Below are positions 43,345-53,019 of a DNA stretch of 64,000 nucleotides, piece by piece. The notes below the pieces were generated by a model. The model was not told the DNA's origin. It saw only the letters and a list, made by a program, of their open reading frames with translations, and did not search any database. The position numbers and the translations under genes are program-made. The DNA lies in the NCBI GenBank assembly GCA_016699575.1, contig CP064979.1, positions 2,418,001-2,482,000 of the forward strand. The letters are read 5' to 3'. This DNA comes from Flavobacteriales bacterium. Its GTDB lineage: Bacteria; Bacteroidota; Bacteroidia; Flavobacteriales_F; PHOS-HE28. The stretch's first letter is position 1. The number at the start of each line of letters is the position of its first letter.

Positions 43345-44088
43345 TCACTTCCTTCCCAGGGCACTCAGCACTTCGGTCCTCCTCCTTCTGCTGATCTCCA
43401 CCTTGCTGTCGTCACTGAGCAACAGTTCATCGAGCGCCCCCACGTTCTTGATGTGCGCACGGTTCACGATGTGACTACGATGTACACGCAGGAAATCATT
43501 CTCCGACAGGAACTCTTCGTAGGCCTGCAGCGTTCGGCTGCTCATCACCCGTTCGCCGCGCCGCAAGTGGAAGAGCGTGTAGTTGCGATCGGCCTCGCAT
43601 CGGATGATGTCGTCCACGCGCAGATGGCGGTCGCCATCGCGCATGGGGATCACCAGCATGCGCGGCGCCTCTTTCTCCTTGTGCGTGCTCACGAGCATGT
43701 CCAGGCGTGCGGGCAGGAACGCGCGGTGCGCGATGAAGTGCCCGAGGGCTGCGTCGAACTCTTGTGGCTTGATGGGCTTCAGCAGGTAGTCCAGCGCACT
43801 GTAGCGGATGGCCCGGATGGCGTACGCATCGTAGCTGGTGATGAAGATGACGCCGAAGATCCGTTCGGCGATCGCGTCGAGCATCCCGAACCCGTTCATG
43901 CCTTTCATCTGCACATCGAGGAACACCAGATCGGGCCGGTGCGTGGTGATGGCCTCGATGCCTTCTTCGCCGTTGGCGCATTCGGCCACCACATCAACAG
44001 CATCGCTGTAGCGCTCCAATTGCTTGCGCACCTGACCGCGCGAGAACGCGTCGTCGTCGATGATGATCGCGCGCACCAAGGCGGTCAT
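43345..44088 (-). CDS. LytTR-family response regulator
   Basis: 247 residues. Receiver domain 1-120: acidic pocket D11-D13, phospho-acceptor D58 in FLDVQMKGMNG, Lys in LLKPIKP. LytTR DNA-binding domain about 145-245 (IIRCEADRNYTLFHL, FLRVHRSHIVN). It overlaps the kinase stop by 4 bp, so the pair is co-translated and should form a phosphorelay. LytTR regulators often control extracellular-matrix and adhesion genes. Confidence 0.93.
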   Translation of the reverse strand: MTALVRAIIIDDDAFSRGQVRKQLERYSDAVDVVAECANGEEGIEAITTHRPDLVFLDVQMKGMNGFGMLDAIAERIFGVIFITSYDAYAIRAIRYSALDYLLKPIKPQEFDAALGHFIAHRAFLPARLDMLVSTHKEKEAPRMLVIPMRDGDRHLRVDDIIRCEADRNYTLFHLRRGERVMSSRTLQAYEEFLSENDFLRVHRSHIVNRAHIKNVGALDELLLSDDSKVEISRRRRTEVLSALGRK

Positions 44089-46835
44089 GTGAGCGTGGTT
44101 TGAACGAGTTCGACGAGCGCTTGCGCATTCGGCTTCCACTGCGGGTCTTTGTCGCGCAGCAGTCGCGCGGTGGGTTCATCGAAGGTGGCGCGGTCCCGCT
44201 CGATGAGCTGCGGGCGCAGGGCGTGCACGATGTTGCGGACCTCGATCGCGTCATCCTGTGCCAATGCCGTGCGCAAAGCCTTCAAGCGCTGTGGCACGAG
44301 CCAGTGGTAGAGGGCAACGTTCGGGTCGTGCACGTCGAAGCCGATACCGGCTGGTGCACCGCTATCGCCTGTGACCTGGCCAATGGCGCGCAGCAGTTCA
44401 TCGGCTTTGAAGGGCTTGGGCACGCATGCGTCCATGCCCGCGTCGAGGCATCGGCTCAGATCGCTCGGCAGCACGCTTGCGGTGAGCGCGATAATGGGCA
44501 CCCGGGCCGCATCACCGTTGATCGCGCGGATCCGTCGCGTGGCCGTCATCCCGTCCATGACGGGCATTTGCACATCCATCAGCACCAGCGCGATGTCGTG
44601 GTCGGTGTCTGCGACCATGTGGTCAAGGGCTTCCTGCCCGGTGCGCACCACCACCGTTTGAGCGGCGGGGTAGTAACGCCGTAGGGTTTCGGTGGTCACC
44701 AAGGCGTTCATGTCGTTGTCCTCGGCCACAAGGATCGTGCGACTTGCCAGGGATCCATTGCCCGTGGATACTGCCCGTTGCGATGCGATCGCTGGCGCAG
44801 GTGAGCCCACCAATGGCAGGTCCACGGTGAAGGTGGTGCCTTGCCCATGGGCGCTGTGCACGTGGATGTTGCCTTTGTGCAGGTCCACGAGTTCTTTCAC
44901 AATGGACAAGCCCAGACCTGTGCCACCATACTTGCGCTGGTCGTTCACGTCCACTTGCGTGAAGCGGTCGAAGATGTCCGGCAGTTTTTCCTTCGGTATG
45001 CCGATGCCGTTGTCGCGCACGGTGAAGCGGATCCCAGCGGCCCCCATCCTCACCCCGACTCCCACCGTGCCGCCTTGCGTGAATTTGAGCGCGTTGCCAG
45101 CGAGGTTGAGCAGTACTTGGAGCACTCGTGCGCTATCGCCCATCACCCATTGCGGCACATCCCAGGCAACGTTCGTGGTGAACGTGTTGCCTTGCTCTTC
45201 AGCGCGGTGCTGGAGGATCTCCGCGCAAAGCCGCACCGTGCGGTGGAGGTCGAAGGGTTCCTTCACCAGTTGCAAGCGACCGGCTTCGATGCGGCTCAGG
45301 TCGAGCACGTCATTGATCACCACCAACAAGTTGTCGCCAGCCTCGCGGATGTTCGTGAGGTAGCGCGTGGTGCGTTCATCGCGGTGCTCATGCAGCAACA
45401 GGCCGGTGAAGCCCATGATGGCGTTGAGCGGTGTGCGGATCTCGTGGCTCACGTTCGCCAGGAAGCGGTCCTTCGCCCGTTCGCTCTCTTCGGCGCGGTC
45501 CTTCTGCCGCAGCACTTCGGCGTTCACGCGTTCCAGTTCTTCCGCGGCGCGGCGCTTCGATCGGAAGCGGGCGATGAACAGCACGAGCAGAACGCCAAGC
45601 AACGCGGCACCGCCGAGGTAGGCGAACTTCAAGGTGCGTTGGTGTTCCGTTTCAGCACGGGCAGCAGTCTCCAGCAATCGCGAGGCCTCCAACGCCTTCT
45701 CCTTTTTCTCCGTCTCGAAGCGCGTGGTCATTTCGTTCAATTGACGGTCGCGCTCTTCGGTGTTGGACTGCTCCAGCGCGTGCACGTAGCGTTTGTACCA
45801 CGCAAGCGCCGCGCTCGCATCCCCTTGTCCTTCCTTGGCGGTGGCCACGGCCAGCATGGCGTAGATCCGGTCGCTCACCAGCCCCAGGCTGTCGGCGATG
45901 TGCAGAGCGTGCCGTGCTGCGGTATCGGCCTCTTTCGCCCGATCGGCCTTGGAATAGAGGTTGGCCAGGTTGATGGCCGCATGTGCCGATTCGGCCGCGC
46001 GCTTGAGCCGTACCAGTAGGTTGTACGAGAGCTCGGCACGTTCCACGGCTGCGGGCAGGTCACCCTTTGATGCAAGGATCTTGGACACGTTGTAATGCAC
46101 GTAGGCCACGGTGAGCGAATCGCCGATGGCAAGACTGTATTTCACGGACCTGTCGTGGCTGGCCAGAGCCTCTTCGAGGCGCCCGGTACCCGAGTAGGCG
46201 TTCGCGATCGCCACGTGCTCCTTGGCAAGACGGGTCGTGTCGTGCGCGGCGCTGTCAAGGGCGATCGCTTCCTGGTAGTACGGCAACGCCTCTTTGTACC
46301 GCTGCATGTTCGCGTACACCGACCCGATCGCATAGAGCCTCGTGGAGCGCTGCTGCTGGGTGGGGCACTTCTCCTCGGTCTTCAGCACGCGCAGGAAGAT
46401 CTCCAACGCCTGTGCTTCCTGTTGCAGCATCTGGTGGTTGAGCCCCACGTTGTACCACATGCCCGCCGCGCCGCAGGGGTCTTTCAAACGGTCATACAAG
46501 GCGATGCTGCGTTCGTATGCCGCTTGCGCCGAATCGAAAGCGCTCTTGCGCGTGAGGCAGTAGCCGATGTAGCCGTGCGATTGTGCTTCACCTTCGGGAA
46601 AGCCGATGCGCTGTGCAAGTGCCAGCGCGCGTCGGCCATATCCCAATCCCTTGTCAGGGTCCAGGTCGGAATACTTGAAGCAGAGCTTGTTGAGCCCCAC
46701 CACACGCGCGCTATCGGTGCCCAGCGTGTCCGGTACGGTGTCCTGCGCGGATGCCGGGCGGACGACGAACAGAAGAAGGAATGGGAGCGCGTTTCGCACG
46801 TTGCCAAAGTATCGGCCTTCCCCGGTCAATGCCAT
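44085..46835 (-). CDS. TPR-containing hybrid sensor histidine kinase with receiver and Hpt-like domain
   Basis: 916 residues. A signal-like segment, then an extracytoplasmic TPR domain (about 45-350), a membrane helix (about 400-420), HisKA with H464 in NVSHEIRTPL, a HATPase (DNGIGI, GGTGLGLS), and a receiver with D754 in LMDVQMPVMDG. A C-terminal helical domain (about 815-915) has H871 in HALRPQL, which looks like a diverged histidine phosphotransfer site. The order predicts His-Asp-His-Asp transfer to the LytTR regulator. An alternative start could be MRNAL.., but 46835 is kept. Confidence 0.9.
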   Translation of the reverse strand: MALTGEGRYFGNVRNALPFLLLFVVRPASAQDTVPDTLGTDSARVVGLNKLCFKYSDLDPDKGLGYGRRALALAQRIGFPEGEAQSHGYIGYCLTRKSAFDSAQAAYERSIALYDRLKDPCGAAGMWYNVGLNHQMLQQEAQALEIFLRVLKTEEKCPTQQQRSTRLYAIGSVYANMQRYKEALPYYQEAIALDSAAHDTTRLAKEHVAIANAYSGTGRLEEALASHDRSVKYSLAIGDSLTVAYVHYNVSKILASKGDLPAAVERAELSYNLLVRLKRAAESAHAAINLANLYSKADRAKEADTAARHALHIADSLGLVSDRIYAMLAVATAKEGQGDASAALAWYKRYVHALEQSNTEERDRQLNEMTTRFETEKKEKALEASRLLETAARAETEHQRTLKFAYLGGAALLGVLLVLFIARFRSKRRAAEELERVNAEVLRQKDRAEESERAKDRFLANVSHEIRTPLNAIMGFTGLLLHEHRDERTTRYLTNIREAGDNLLVVINDVLDLSRIEAGRLQLVKEPFDLHRTVRLCAEILQHRAEEQGNTFTTNVAWDVPQWVMGDSARVLQVLLNLAGNALKFTQGGTVGVGVRMGAAGIRFTVRDNGIGIPKEKLPDIFDRFTQVDVNDQRKYGGTGLGLSIVKELVDLHKGNIHVHSAHGQGTTFTVDLPLVGSPAPAIASQRAVSTGNGSLASRTILVAEDNDMNALVTTETLRRYYPAAQTVVVRTGQEALDHMVADTDHDIALVLMDVQMPVMDGMTATRRIRAINGDAARVPIIALTASVLPSDLSRCLDAGMDACVPKPFKADELLRAIGQVTGDSGAPAGIGFDVHDPNVALYHWLVPQRLKALRTALAQDDAIEVRNIVHALRPQLIERDRATFDEPTARLLRDKDPQWKPNAQALVELVQTTLT

Positions 46836-46986
46836 GCCACCGGATCATCGTGCGACCGTTCGCTCACCGGCCACCCACCGGGGAACGGAAGTTGGGCGTG
46901 CACCGTTCGGGTATCGAAGTGCCGCAGGATAAACGGGACTGGACGCGGGGGACAGCCACGCGTTCAACTTGCAAAAACATTCAACG

Positions 46987-49104
46987 ATGCCCGCCTCATC
47001 CTTTCGTCATCTGTTGATCCTTATCGCCCTGGCGAGCCCCTTTCGCGCGTTGGCCCAGGGCGGTGTAGGCATCAACAACCCGGCGCCGCATGCCAGCGCG
47101 CTCCTCGACCTGACGAGCTCGGCCAAAGGGCTGCTGACGCCCCGCATGACCACGGCCCAGCGCACGGCCATCGCCGGTCCGGCCACCGGTCTGCTGGTGT
47201 TCGACACCACCGTCGGCAACTTCTTCTATTTCAATGGCACGGCCTGGGTCATGCTCACGAGCGGCCCAGCGGGCTGGTCCTTGAACGGCAACATGGGCAC
47301 GAGCCCAGTGCTCAACTACATCGGCACCAACGACCTCACGCCGCTGGCCTTCCGCATTGGTCTGGTGAACGCGGGACGGCTCGACTTCGCGAACACGTGG
47401 ATGGGCTGGCAGAGCGGGAACGCGATGACCGTGGGAACGCAGAACAGCTTCTACGGCGTCAATAGTGGCGCAGCGAATACGGCCGGATCGAGCAATACGT
47501 TCATCGGGCACAGTGCGGGCGCGGCCACGACCAGCGGCACCGAGAACACGTTCGTCGGCGCCACTGCGGGTCAGTCCAACTTCGTTGGCTTCAACAACAC
47601 CTTCCTGGGATCGGGCGCAGGGCGCAACACCTTCAATGGCGCGAACAACACCCTGGTGGGGCGCAATGCGGGTTTCGCGAATACCAGCGGGGCCACGAAC
47701 ACCTTCATCGGCAACAGTGCAGGAGCGGCCAATGTGAACGGGAACGCCAACACCGTGGTGGGGTCCGGGGCCATGACCGCGAACACCTCCGGTTCGTCCA
47801 ATACCATGTTGGGTGCGGCGGCGGGGCAGTCGAACACGACCGCCTCGAACAACGTCTTCATCGGCAGCCAGAGCGGTCAACAGAACACGACCGGCTCCGT
47901 GAACACCTTCGTGGGGACCTCGTCCGGTGCGTTCAACACAACGGGCACGGACAACACCTTCATCGGGACATCTGCGGGCATCACCAACGTCGATGGGTTG
48001 CGCAACACCTTCATCGGACGGAGCGCCGGAAGGCTGAACGTCTCTGGTGGCGACAATGTCTACATCGGTGTGAACACCGGTTACAACAGCACGGGTGACC
48101 GCAACACGTTCGTGGGTCGTAGTGCCGGGGTGAACAGCACGGGCTCCGACAATACGCTGATCGGCTACAATTCGGCTGCGGTCCTGAGCACAGGTACGGG
48201 GAATACGACCCTTGGGCAGCAGGCGGCCTGGGGCCTGAGCACGGGTTCCGACAACGTGTGCATCGGGATGAGCGCAGGCTACAACACCGGTGCCGGTGTG
48301 GACAATGTGATGGTGGGCCGAAGCGCGGGCACGAGCAACACCGGTTCGCGGAACACCTATATCGGCCGCAGCAGCGGAGGCAGTCCTGCGCTCACCAATG
48401 CCACGGCGATCGGCTACTTCGCGCAGGTCACCATGGACAACAGCCTGGTGCTCGGCGCTACAGGCGTGAACGCGGTCAACGTGGGCATCGGGACCACCGC
48501 GCCGCAGTATGGCCTGCATGTGCTCCGGGCGGCACCGGCTTCAGCCACCCTCGGTCTCCGCAACACGGATGATTCAGGGGTGAGCGGTGCCCACTACTTC
48601 GGCGCGGCGGGCACCCTTTGCGGAGTGACCGGATGGGCCAACCTGGGCAACAGCTACACCCCGAACACCCTGGTGCATGGTACGCTCAACAATGCATCAG
48701 CCACCTTCATCACCAATGGCAGCGAGCGCATGCGCATCGATCAGACCGGCCAGGTCGGTATCGGCACGAACGCTCCCGCGAGCACCCTTGAGGTGAACGG
48801 ATATACCATGCTCGGCAGCAACGCACCGGCGGTGAAGATGCTCGAGCTGAGCGGCACCACGGCGGCCGCGCAGAACTCAAGCACGATCATCCCGTACGGA
48901 GCCGGCGTCTCCCGTGTCATCGCGGTGAATGTCCTGGTGGAATGGTCTCCCGGTGTGTGGATCCCGGCGGGCTACACCCTTGGATTCGGCACGCACTACC
49001 AGTATACCGTGATGGCCGCAGGCGTCAACGTGATCAACGTGGCCGCGCAATCCGCATCCATCCTGAGCAAGCCGATCAAGATCCTGGTGATCTACGCCCC
49101 ATGA
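46987..49104 (+). CDS. Repeat-rich adhesin/tail-fibre-like secreted protein
   Basis: 705 residues with a signal peptide (about 1-24, ending RALA|Q). Residues 155-480 contain about 15 repeats of 24 residues centred on NTFIGxSAG and NTxxGxxAG, a beta-helix-like pattern seen in trimeric adhesins and tail fibres. Before and after are GIGTTAP-like stretches typical of Bacteroidota surface proteins. There is no T9SS sorting domain. The following gene starts inside its stop (ATGA) and does carry one, so the two are probably partners. ATG 46987 is used; a TTG at 46969 is possible. Confidence 0.82.
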   Translation: MPASSFRHLLILIALASPFRALAQGGVGINNPAPHASALLDLTSSAKGLLTPRMTTAQRTAIAGPATGLLVFDTTVGNFFYFNGTAWVMLTSGPAGWSLNGNMGTSPVLNYIGTNDLTPLAFRIGLVNAGRLDFANTWMGWQSGNAMTVGTQNSFYGVNSGAANTAGSSNTFIGHSAGAATTSGTENTFVGATAGQSNFVGFNNTFLGSGAGRNTFNGANNTLVGRNAGFANTSGATNTFIGNSAGAANVNGNANTVVGSGAMTANTSGSSNTMLGAAAGQSNTTASNNVFIGSQSGQQNTTGSVNTFVGTSSGAFNTTGTDNTFIGTSAGITNVDGLRNTFIGRSAGRLNVSGGDNVYIGVNTGYNSTGDRNTFVGRSAGVNSTGSDNTLIGYNSAAVLSTGTGNTTLGQQAAWGLSTGSDNVCIGMSAGYNTGAGVDNVMVGRSAGTSNTGSRNTYIGRSSGGSPALTNATAIGYFAQVTMDNSLVLGATGVNAVNVGIGTTAPQYGLHVLRAAPASATLGLRNTDDSGVSGAHYFGAAGTLCGVTGWANLGNSYTPNTLVHGTLNNASATFITNGSERMRIDQTGQVGIGTNAPASTLEVNGYTMLGSNAPAVKMLELSGTTAAAQNSSTIIPYGAGVSRVIAVNVLVEWSPGVWIPAGYTLGFGTHYQYTVMAAGVNVINVAAQSASILSKPIKILVIYAP

Positions 49105-50615
49105 GATCATGGGCGGCCATAACAGCGGCGGTTCTCGCCTGCTCCTGCCATGCGCAGTTGCTCACCGATGCGGGTGCAGCCATCACCATCACGGCAGGCA
49201 CGCAGCTGACCGTGAAGGGCGATGTGCTCGCGACCACGGGTGCCACCGTGGCGAACGCAGGCAACATCGACCTCAGTGGCAACCTCACGAACAACAGCGG
49301 CGGACAGCTCTTCGCGCCGGTGGCCGGAACGGTGATCATGAACGGTGCAACGCAGACCATCGACGGGACTTCCGTTGCCGCCTTCGATGGCCTCGACCTG
49401 CAATGCGCCTCACTCGGCCTGCAGCAGGATGTGGTGGTCGGTGGCACCTATCCCGCGCCCGCTGGTGTGCTGCAATTGCGCGATGCCGTTGTGCAACTGA
49501 ACACGCACCGCATCACCGTGAGCAACGGCGCCTCCACGGCCATCACCCGCCTGAACGGGCAAATGGTGAGCGAGAGCGATCCGTTGACCGGTTACGGCGA
49601 GGTGGAATGGCACATCGGCGCGAACACCGGGAACTACAAGGTGCCGTTCGGTAACGGCAGCGCGTACTTGCCGGTGGTGCTGGCTATTTCATCGGCGGGT
49701 ACCGGGCCGGGCACGTTCATCTTCGCCACCTATCCCACGGATCCGTTCGGCGCACCCAACAACCGGCCGTTGCCAACGGGCATGACCGTCTTCACGGACC
49801 TGGCGGGCAACGAGAACGCGCACAACGTGGTGGACCGCTTCTGGCCGATCACCACCAATGGTTACACGACAGCGCCCACCGCCATCCTCAACTTCAACTA
49901 CCAGGACAGCGAGTGGAACAGCGGCACCAACACCATCGTGGAAGCCGCGCTGCAGGCGCAGCACTTCAACGGTTCCGTGTGGTCGCAACCGCCGAACGGC
50001 ATCGTCAACACCGTGCAGAACGTGGTGATCACGGCCAGCACCAGCAGCTTCGACTTCGTATGGGCGTTGGTGCAGAGCTCAACGCCGTTGCCGGTTGAAC
50101 TGCTCCACTTCGATGCACGGCCGGAGGAAGCGGAAGTGTTGTGCACGTGGGCCACGGCCACCGAAACGAACAATGACTTCTTCACCGTGGAGCGGAGTGC
50201 GGACGGGGAGACGTTCTCCGACATCGGCGAGGTGGACGGTGCGGGCCAGTCGCAGACAACCCTGGCGTATGCGTTCAGCGATGATGCACCGCTGGACGGG
50301 CTCTCGTACTACCGTCTTCGCCAAACGGACTTCGACGGCACGGAGACATGGTCGCAGGCGGTGGCCGTGTGGCGCGGTGCACCTGCGAGCGAACTCGTGC
50401 TCTATCCCAACCCGTGCGGGGATGAGCTCTTTTTTGCGGGTGGTTCGCTACCGGAGGAACGAGCATCAATCCTCGACGCGACCGGTCGTGTAGTGGTTGA
50501 TCGTGCCACGCTCGCTGGTGCGCGCATCGATGTGTCCACGCTCCTGTCGGGCAGCTACATCGTGCAGCTTTCGACAGAGGGTGGACGTCGCTCAGCGCGG
50601 TTCTTGAAGCGTTGA
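49101..50615 (+). CDS. Secreted T9SS type A protein coupled to the adhesin-like gene
   Basis: 504 residues with a signal peptide (about 1-18, ending CHA|Q). Residues 20-200 contain short beta repeats (TVKGDVLATTGATVANAG), then an Ig-like domain around 330-420 (PVELLHFDARPEEAEVLCTW, YYRLRQTDFDGT), which is typical before sorting domains. T9SS type A domain at about 433-504 (LYPNPCGDEL to ARFLKR). The start overlaps the previous stop by 4 bp. Confidence 0.87.
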   Translation: MRSWAAITAAVLACSCHAQLLTDAGAAITITAGTQLTVKGDVLATTGATVANAGNIDLSGNLTNNSGGQLFAPVAGTVIMNGATQTIDGTSVAAFDGLDLQCASLGLQQDVVVGGTYPAPAGVLQLRDAVVQLNTHRITVSNGASTAITRLNGQMVSESDPLTGYGEVEWHIGANTGNYKVPFGNGSAYLPVVLAISSAGTGPGTFIFATYPTDPFGAPNNRPLPTGMTVFTDLAGNENAHNVVDRFWPITTNGYTTAPTAILNFNYQDSEWNSGTNTIVEAALQAQHFNGSVWSQPPNGIVNTVQNVVITASTSSFDFVWALVQSSTPLPVELLHFDARPEEAEVLCTWATATETNNDFFTVERSADGETFSDIGEVDGAGQSQTTLAYAFSDDAPLDGLSYYRLRQTDFDGTETWSQAVAVWRGAPASELVLYPNPCGDELFFAGGSLPEERASILDATGRVVVDRATLAGARIDVSTLLSGSYIVQLSTEGGRRSARFLKR

Positions 50616-50693
50616 GGCCCGCTCTGCCGTCGGGGCTGCATTGTGCGTGTGCCGTCGAGGCGCTTGTGCCGGACTACATTGCGGGCACAACCG

Positions 50694-51182
50694 ATGAACA
50701 ACACCGAACAACTCTTCGTGCGCATGGCGCTCGATGCCTGGAACCGGGAGATCAAGGCCACCGATGTACTGCTGGCGAAGCTCAGCGATGAGCAGTTGAT
50801 GCGCGAAGTCGTTCCCGGCCGCAATCGGGGCATTTACCTACTTGGACATCTAGCAGCCGAACACGACCAGATGATGCCCTTGCTGCGGTTCCGCGAAGCA
50901 ATGCATCCGGAACTCCACAAGCCCTTCATCAACGAACCCGACAAGGCCGTGGCCGACCTGCCTCCGCTGTCGTTGTTGCGAGGGCACTGGAAGGAAGTGA
51001 ACAGCACGTTGATGGACCACATCAAACAACTGCCTGCAGGGGAATGGTCCACGCGGCACGCGAACATCACCGAGGAGGACTTCCCCAAGGAACCGCACCG
51101 CAACCGGTTGAACGTGCTGCTGAGCCGCACCAGCCACTTGGCGTACCACCGCGGACAGCTGATGCTGTTGAGCGGCAAATGA
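50694..51182 (+). CDS. DinB family protein
   Basis: 162 residues, four-helix bundle. Three metal-binding histidines fit the DinB/YfiT site: one in GHLAAEHD (about 50-57) and one in TSHLAYHRGQLM (about 147-158). The family includes thiol-dependent transferases; the substrate is unknown. ATG 50694 fits family length. Confidence 0.85.
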   Translation: MNNTEQLFVRMALDAWNREIKATDVLLAKLSDEQLMREVVPGRNRGIYLLGHLAAEHDQMMPLLRFREAMHPELHKPFINEPDKAVADLPPLSLLRGHWKEVNSTLMDHIKQLPAGEWSTRHANITEEDFPKEPHRNRLNVLLSRTSHLAYHRGQLMLLSGK

Positions 51183-51192
51183 CCGTCGCAGC

Positions 51193-51579
51193 ATGAGCAC
51201 CTCGTTCAAGCCGGACGGCTACAACTCCGTCTCGCCGTACTTCATCGTTCCCGATGCAAAGCGTTTCGTTGAACTGATGAAAGCCCTGTTCAACGCGAAG
51301 GAATTGCGGAGCTATGACATGCCCGACGGCACCATCATGCACGCCGAGATGATGCTGGTTGACTCGGTGATCATGTTGGGGCAGGCATCGGAGAAGTTCC
51401 CTGCCGTGCCCATCGTGATGCATGTGTACGTGCCCGATGTCGATGCCGCTTACGCGAAGGCCCTGGCCTTGGGATGCGAAGCGGTGGAAGCTCCGAAGCA
51501 GCGCGAAAGCGATCCTGATCGGCGCGCATCCTTCAAGGACTACGCGGGGAATTGGTGGAGCGTCGGCACGCAGTTGTAG
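51193..51579 (+). CDS. VOC family (glyoxalase/bleomycin-resistance-like) protein
   Basis: 128 residues of two paired beta-alpha-beta-beta-beta modules: SVSPYFIVPDAKRFVELM and the second half with VYVPDVDAAYAKAL, ending DYAGNWWSVGTQL. Many such proteins act on small electrophiles or bind drugs; the site residues cannot assign a substrate. It lies 10 bp after the DinB gene. Confidence 0.87.
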   Translation: MSTSFKPDGYNSVSPYFIVPDAKRFVELMKALFNAKELRSYDMPDGTIMHAEMMLVDSVIMLGQASEKFPAVPIVMHVYVPDVDAAYAKALALGCEAVEAPKQRESDPDRRASFKDYAGNWWSVGTQL

Positions 51580-51610
51580 GGTGTCGCATACATTTCCCCG
51601 AACCTTCCCC

Positions 51611-52063
51611 ATGGCTGCCGGTCCATATCACTGGTTCCTCAATACCCTCGTTCGTGTGCATGTCGCTTGCGATGAGGGTTCGGACCGCATCTCCTACATC
51701 GAGCATCATGTGTGCCAGGGCGAGTCGCCGCCGCTGCACATCCACGAACGAGAGGACGAGATCTTCCACTTGATCGAGGGCAACTTCACCTTCCGGCAAG
51801 GCGATACCGACGTGAGGAAAGGACCGGGCGATGTGATCTTCGTTCCCAAGGGCACGCCGCACACGTTCCGTTGCGATTCCGCGACCGGGCACTTCTTCAG
51901 CATCACCACAGGGCGCGACTTCGAGCTCTTCCTGCGCGCCATGTGGCGGCCGGCAGAGCGCGCCGAGCTGCCCACGCCCGTCGCGCCATCGCCTGCCGAC
52001 ATTGAAGCGTTGGGCAGGGCAGCAGCAGAGCATCACATGCCGGTGGTCGGTCCTCCGCTCTAA
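51611..52063 (+). CDS. Cupin-domain protein
   Basis: 150 residues. The cupin motif 1 is ESPPLHIHEREDEIFHLIEG with metal ligands H, H, E; motif 2 is PGDVIFVPKGTPHTFR. A single conserved barrel, probably a dimer. The substrate is unknown. A TACATTTC box lies at 51589-51596 just upstream. Confidence 0.87.
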   Translation: MAAGPYHWFLNTLVRVHVACDEGSDRISYIEHHVCQGESPPLHIHEREDEIFHLIEGNFTFRQGDTDVRKGPGDVIFVPKGTPHTFRCDSATGHFFSITTGRDFELFLRAMWRPAERAELPTPVAPSPADIEALGRAAAEHHMPVVGPPL

Positions 52064-52137
52064 AGACACTAACGCCTGCTAGCTCAGGCCTCCCGACAAG
52101 TCGGACGAAGCCCCGCCGTCGCTGTTCGATCGTGCCC

Positions 52138-52707
52138 TCACTTCCTCGCCGGATCCCCGGAGCCGCCCATCATGCCGAGTTGCTCCATCATTTTCATCTC
52201 CTCCATGTAGCCCCAGTGCTCCACGATCTTCCCGTTCTCGAAGCGGAGGATGTCCACACAGTTCACGTCGACGGACGCATTGGTGGCAGGCATGCCTTCG
52301 CCCATGGAGCCGGTGTTCTTCCCCGTCCAGCGGTAATGCGCGATCACGCGGTCGCCCTCGGCCGTCAGGTGCTGGTCCTCCGCCTTGTTGTCGGTGAAGG
52401 CCGCGTTGGACATGGCGATCATGTCCTTCAGCTTCTGGATGCCGGAGGAAGTGACGCCCGGGATGGTCATGTGGGTCGTGAAGTTCTGGGCCATGATCCC
52501 GTCGAGGCCATCGGTCTTTCCGGTCCACCAGGCATCGAGGAAACTCTGGGCGCCTTGTTTCATTTGGTCCGTGGCCGCTTTGTTGGCACTGTCGGCCGCG
52601 TGCAAGGCGGCGTGGTCGGCCATCATTTTGTCGTGCTCCGGGTGGGAGCCACCGCCGCAAGCTGCGAGGAGCGCCAGCGGAAAAACGAGGAGAAGGTGTT
52701 TGGTCAT
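52138..52707 (-). CDS. Ester cyclase/SnoaL-like lipoprotein
   Basis: 189 residues. Lipobox LLAAC with Cys17. A SnoaL/NTF2-like cone fold spans about 50-175 (FLDAWWTGKTDGLDGIMAQ, VDILRFENGKIVEHWGYMEE). Members catalyse ring closure or have unknown function. A His/Met-rich amino half (HPEHDKMMADHAALHAAD) and MKMMEQLGMMGG end may bind metals; this is speculative. Confidence 0.82.
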   Translation of the reverse strand: MTKHLLLVFPLALLAACGGGSHPEHDKMMADHAALHAADSANKAATDQMKQGAQSFLDAWWTGKTDGLDGIMAQNFTTHMTIPGVTSSGIQKLKDMIAMSNAAFTDNKAEDQHLTAEGDRVIAHYRWTGKNTGSMGEGMPATNASVDVNCVDILRFENGKIVEHWGYMEEMKMMEQLGMMGGSGDPARK

Positions 52708-53019
52708 GGGGTTGAGGATGGTGAGTGTGGCCCGAAGCTATTCACCCTGTCCGATCGCTGGCGGTGCCGTCACGCGGCGTAGAGCAGTGATCGCGTTCGA
52801 GGTGGCTTTGCCAATGAATTGTTCCGTGAAAGTACCGTCACAACCACTGTGAAGCACCCATCACCAAGAAGAAGGATCGAAGTCGATGCGCACGTCAGCA
52901 ATGACGGTTCTCACCCGTCTTCTGTAGAGAAACCAGCGCGATGGCCTCGCATGCTAACCAACGTTCTATTGCGCTCAGCTTCTTGACGCGGTTGCTTGGC
53001 ACCCTGAACCAACAGCCCC
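52708..53019. other. Intergenic stretch without recognisable content
   Basis: 312 bp between the divergent lipoprotein gene (52138-52707, minus) and the delta-60 gene (53020, plus). No promoter box, hairpin or conserved small frame stood out beyond weak TTG-like words. Confidence 0.6.

Noticed and set aside
47450..48420. Regular ~72-bp periodicity considered as a CRISPR or tandem DNA array
   Set aside because: The period equals 24 codons of one open frame with changing third positions; there are no constant repeats with unique spacers.
46996..48519. Open frame opposite the adhesin-like repeats
   Set aside because: Its repeats only reflect the coding repeats on the plus strand.
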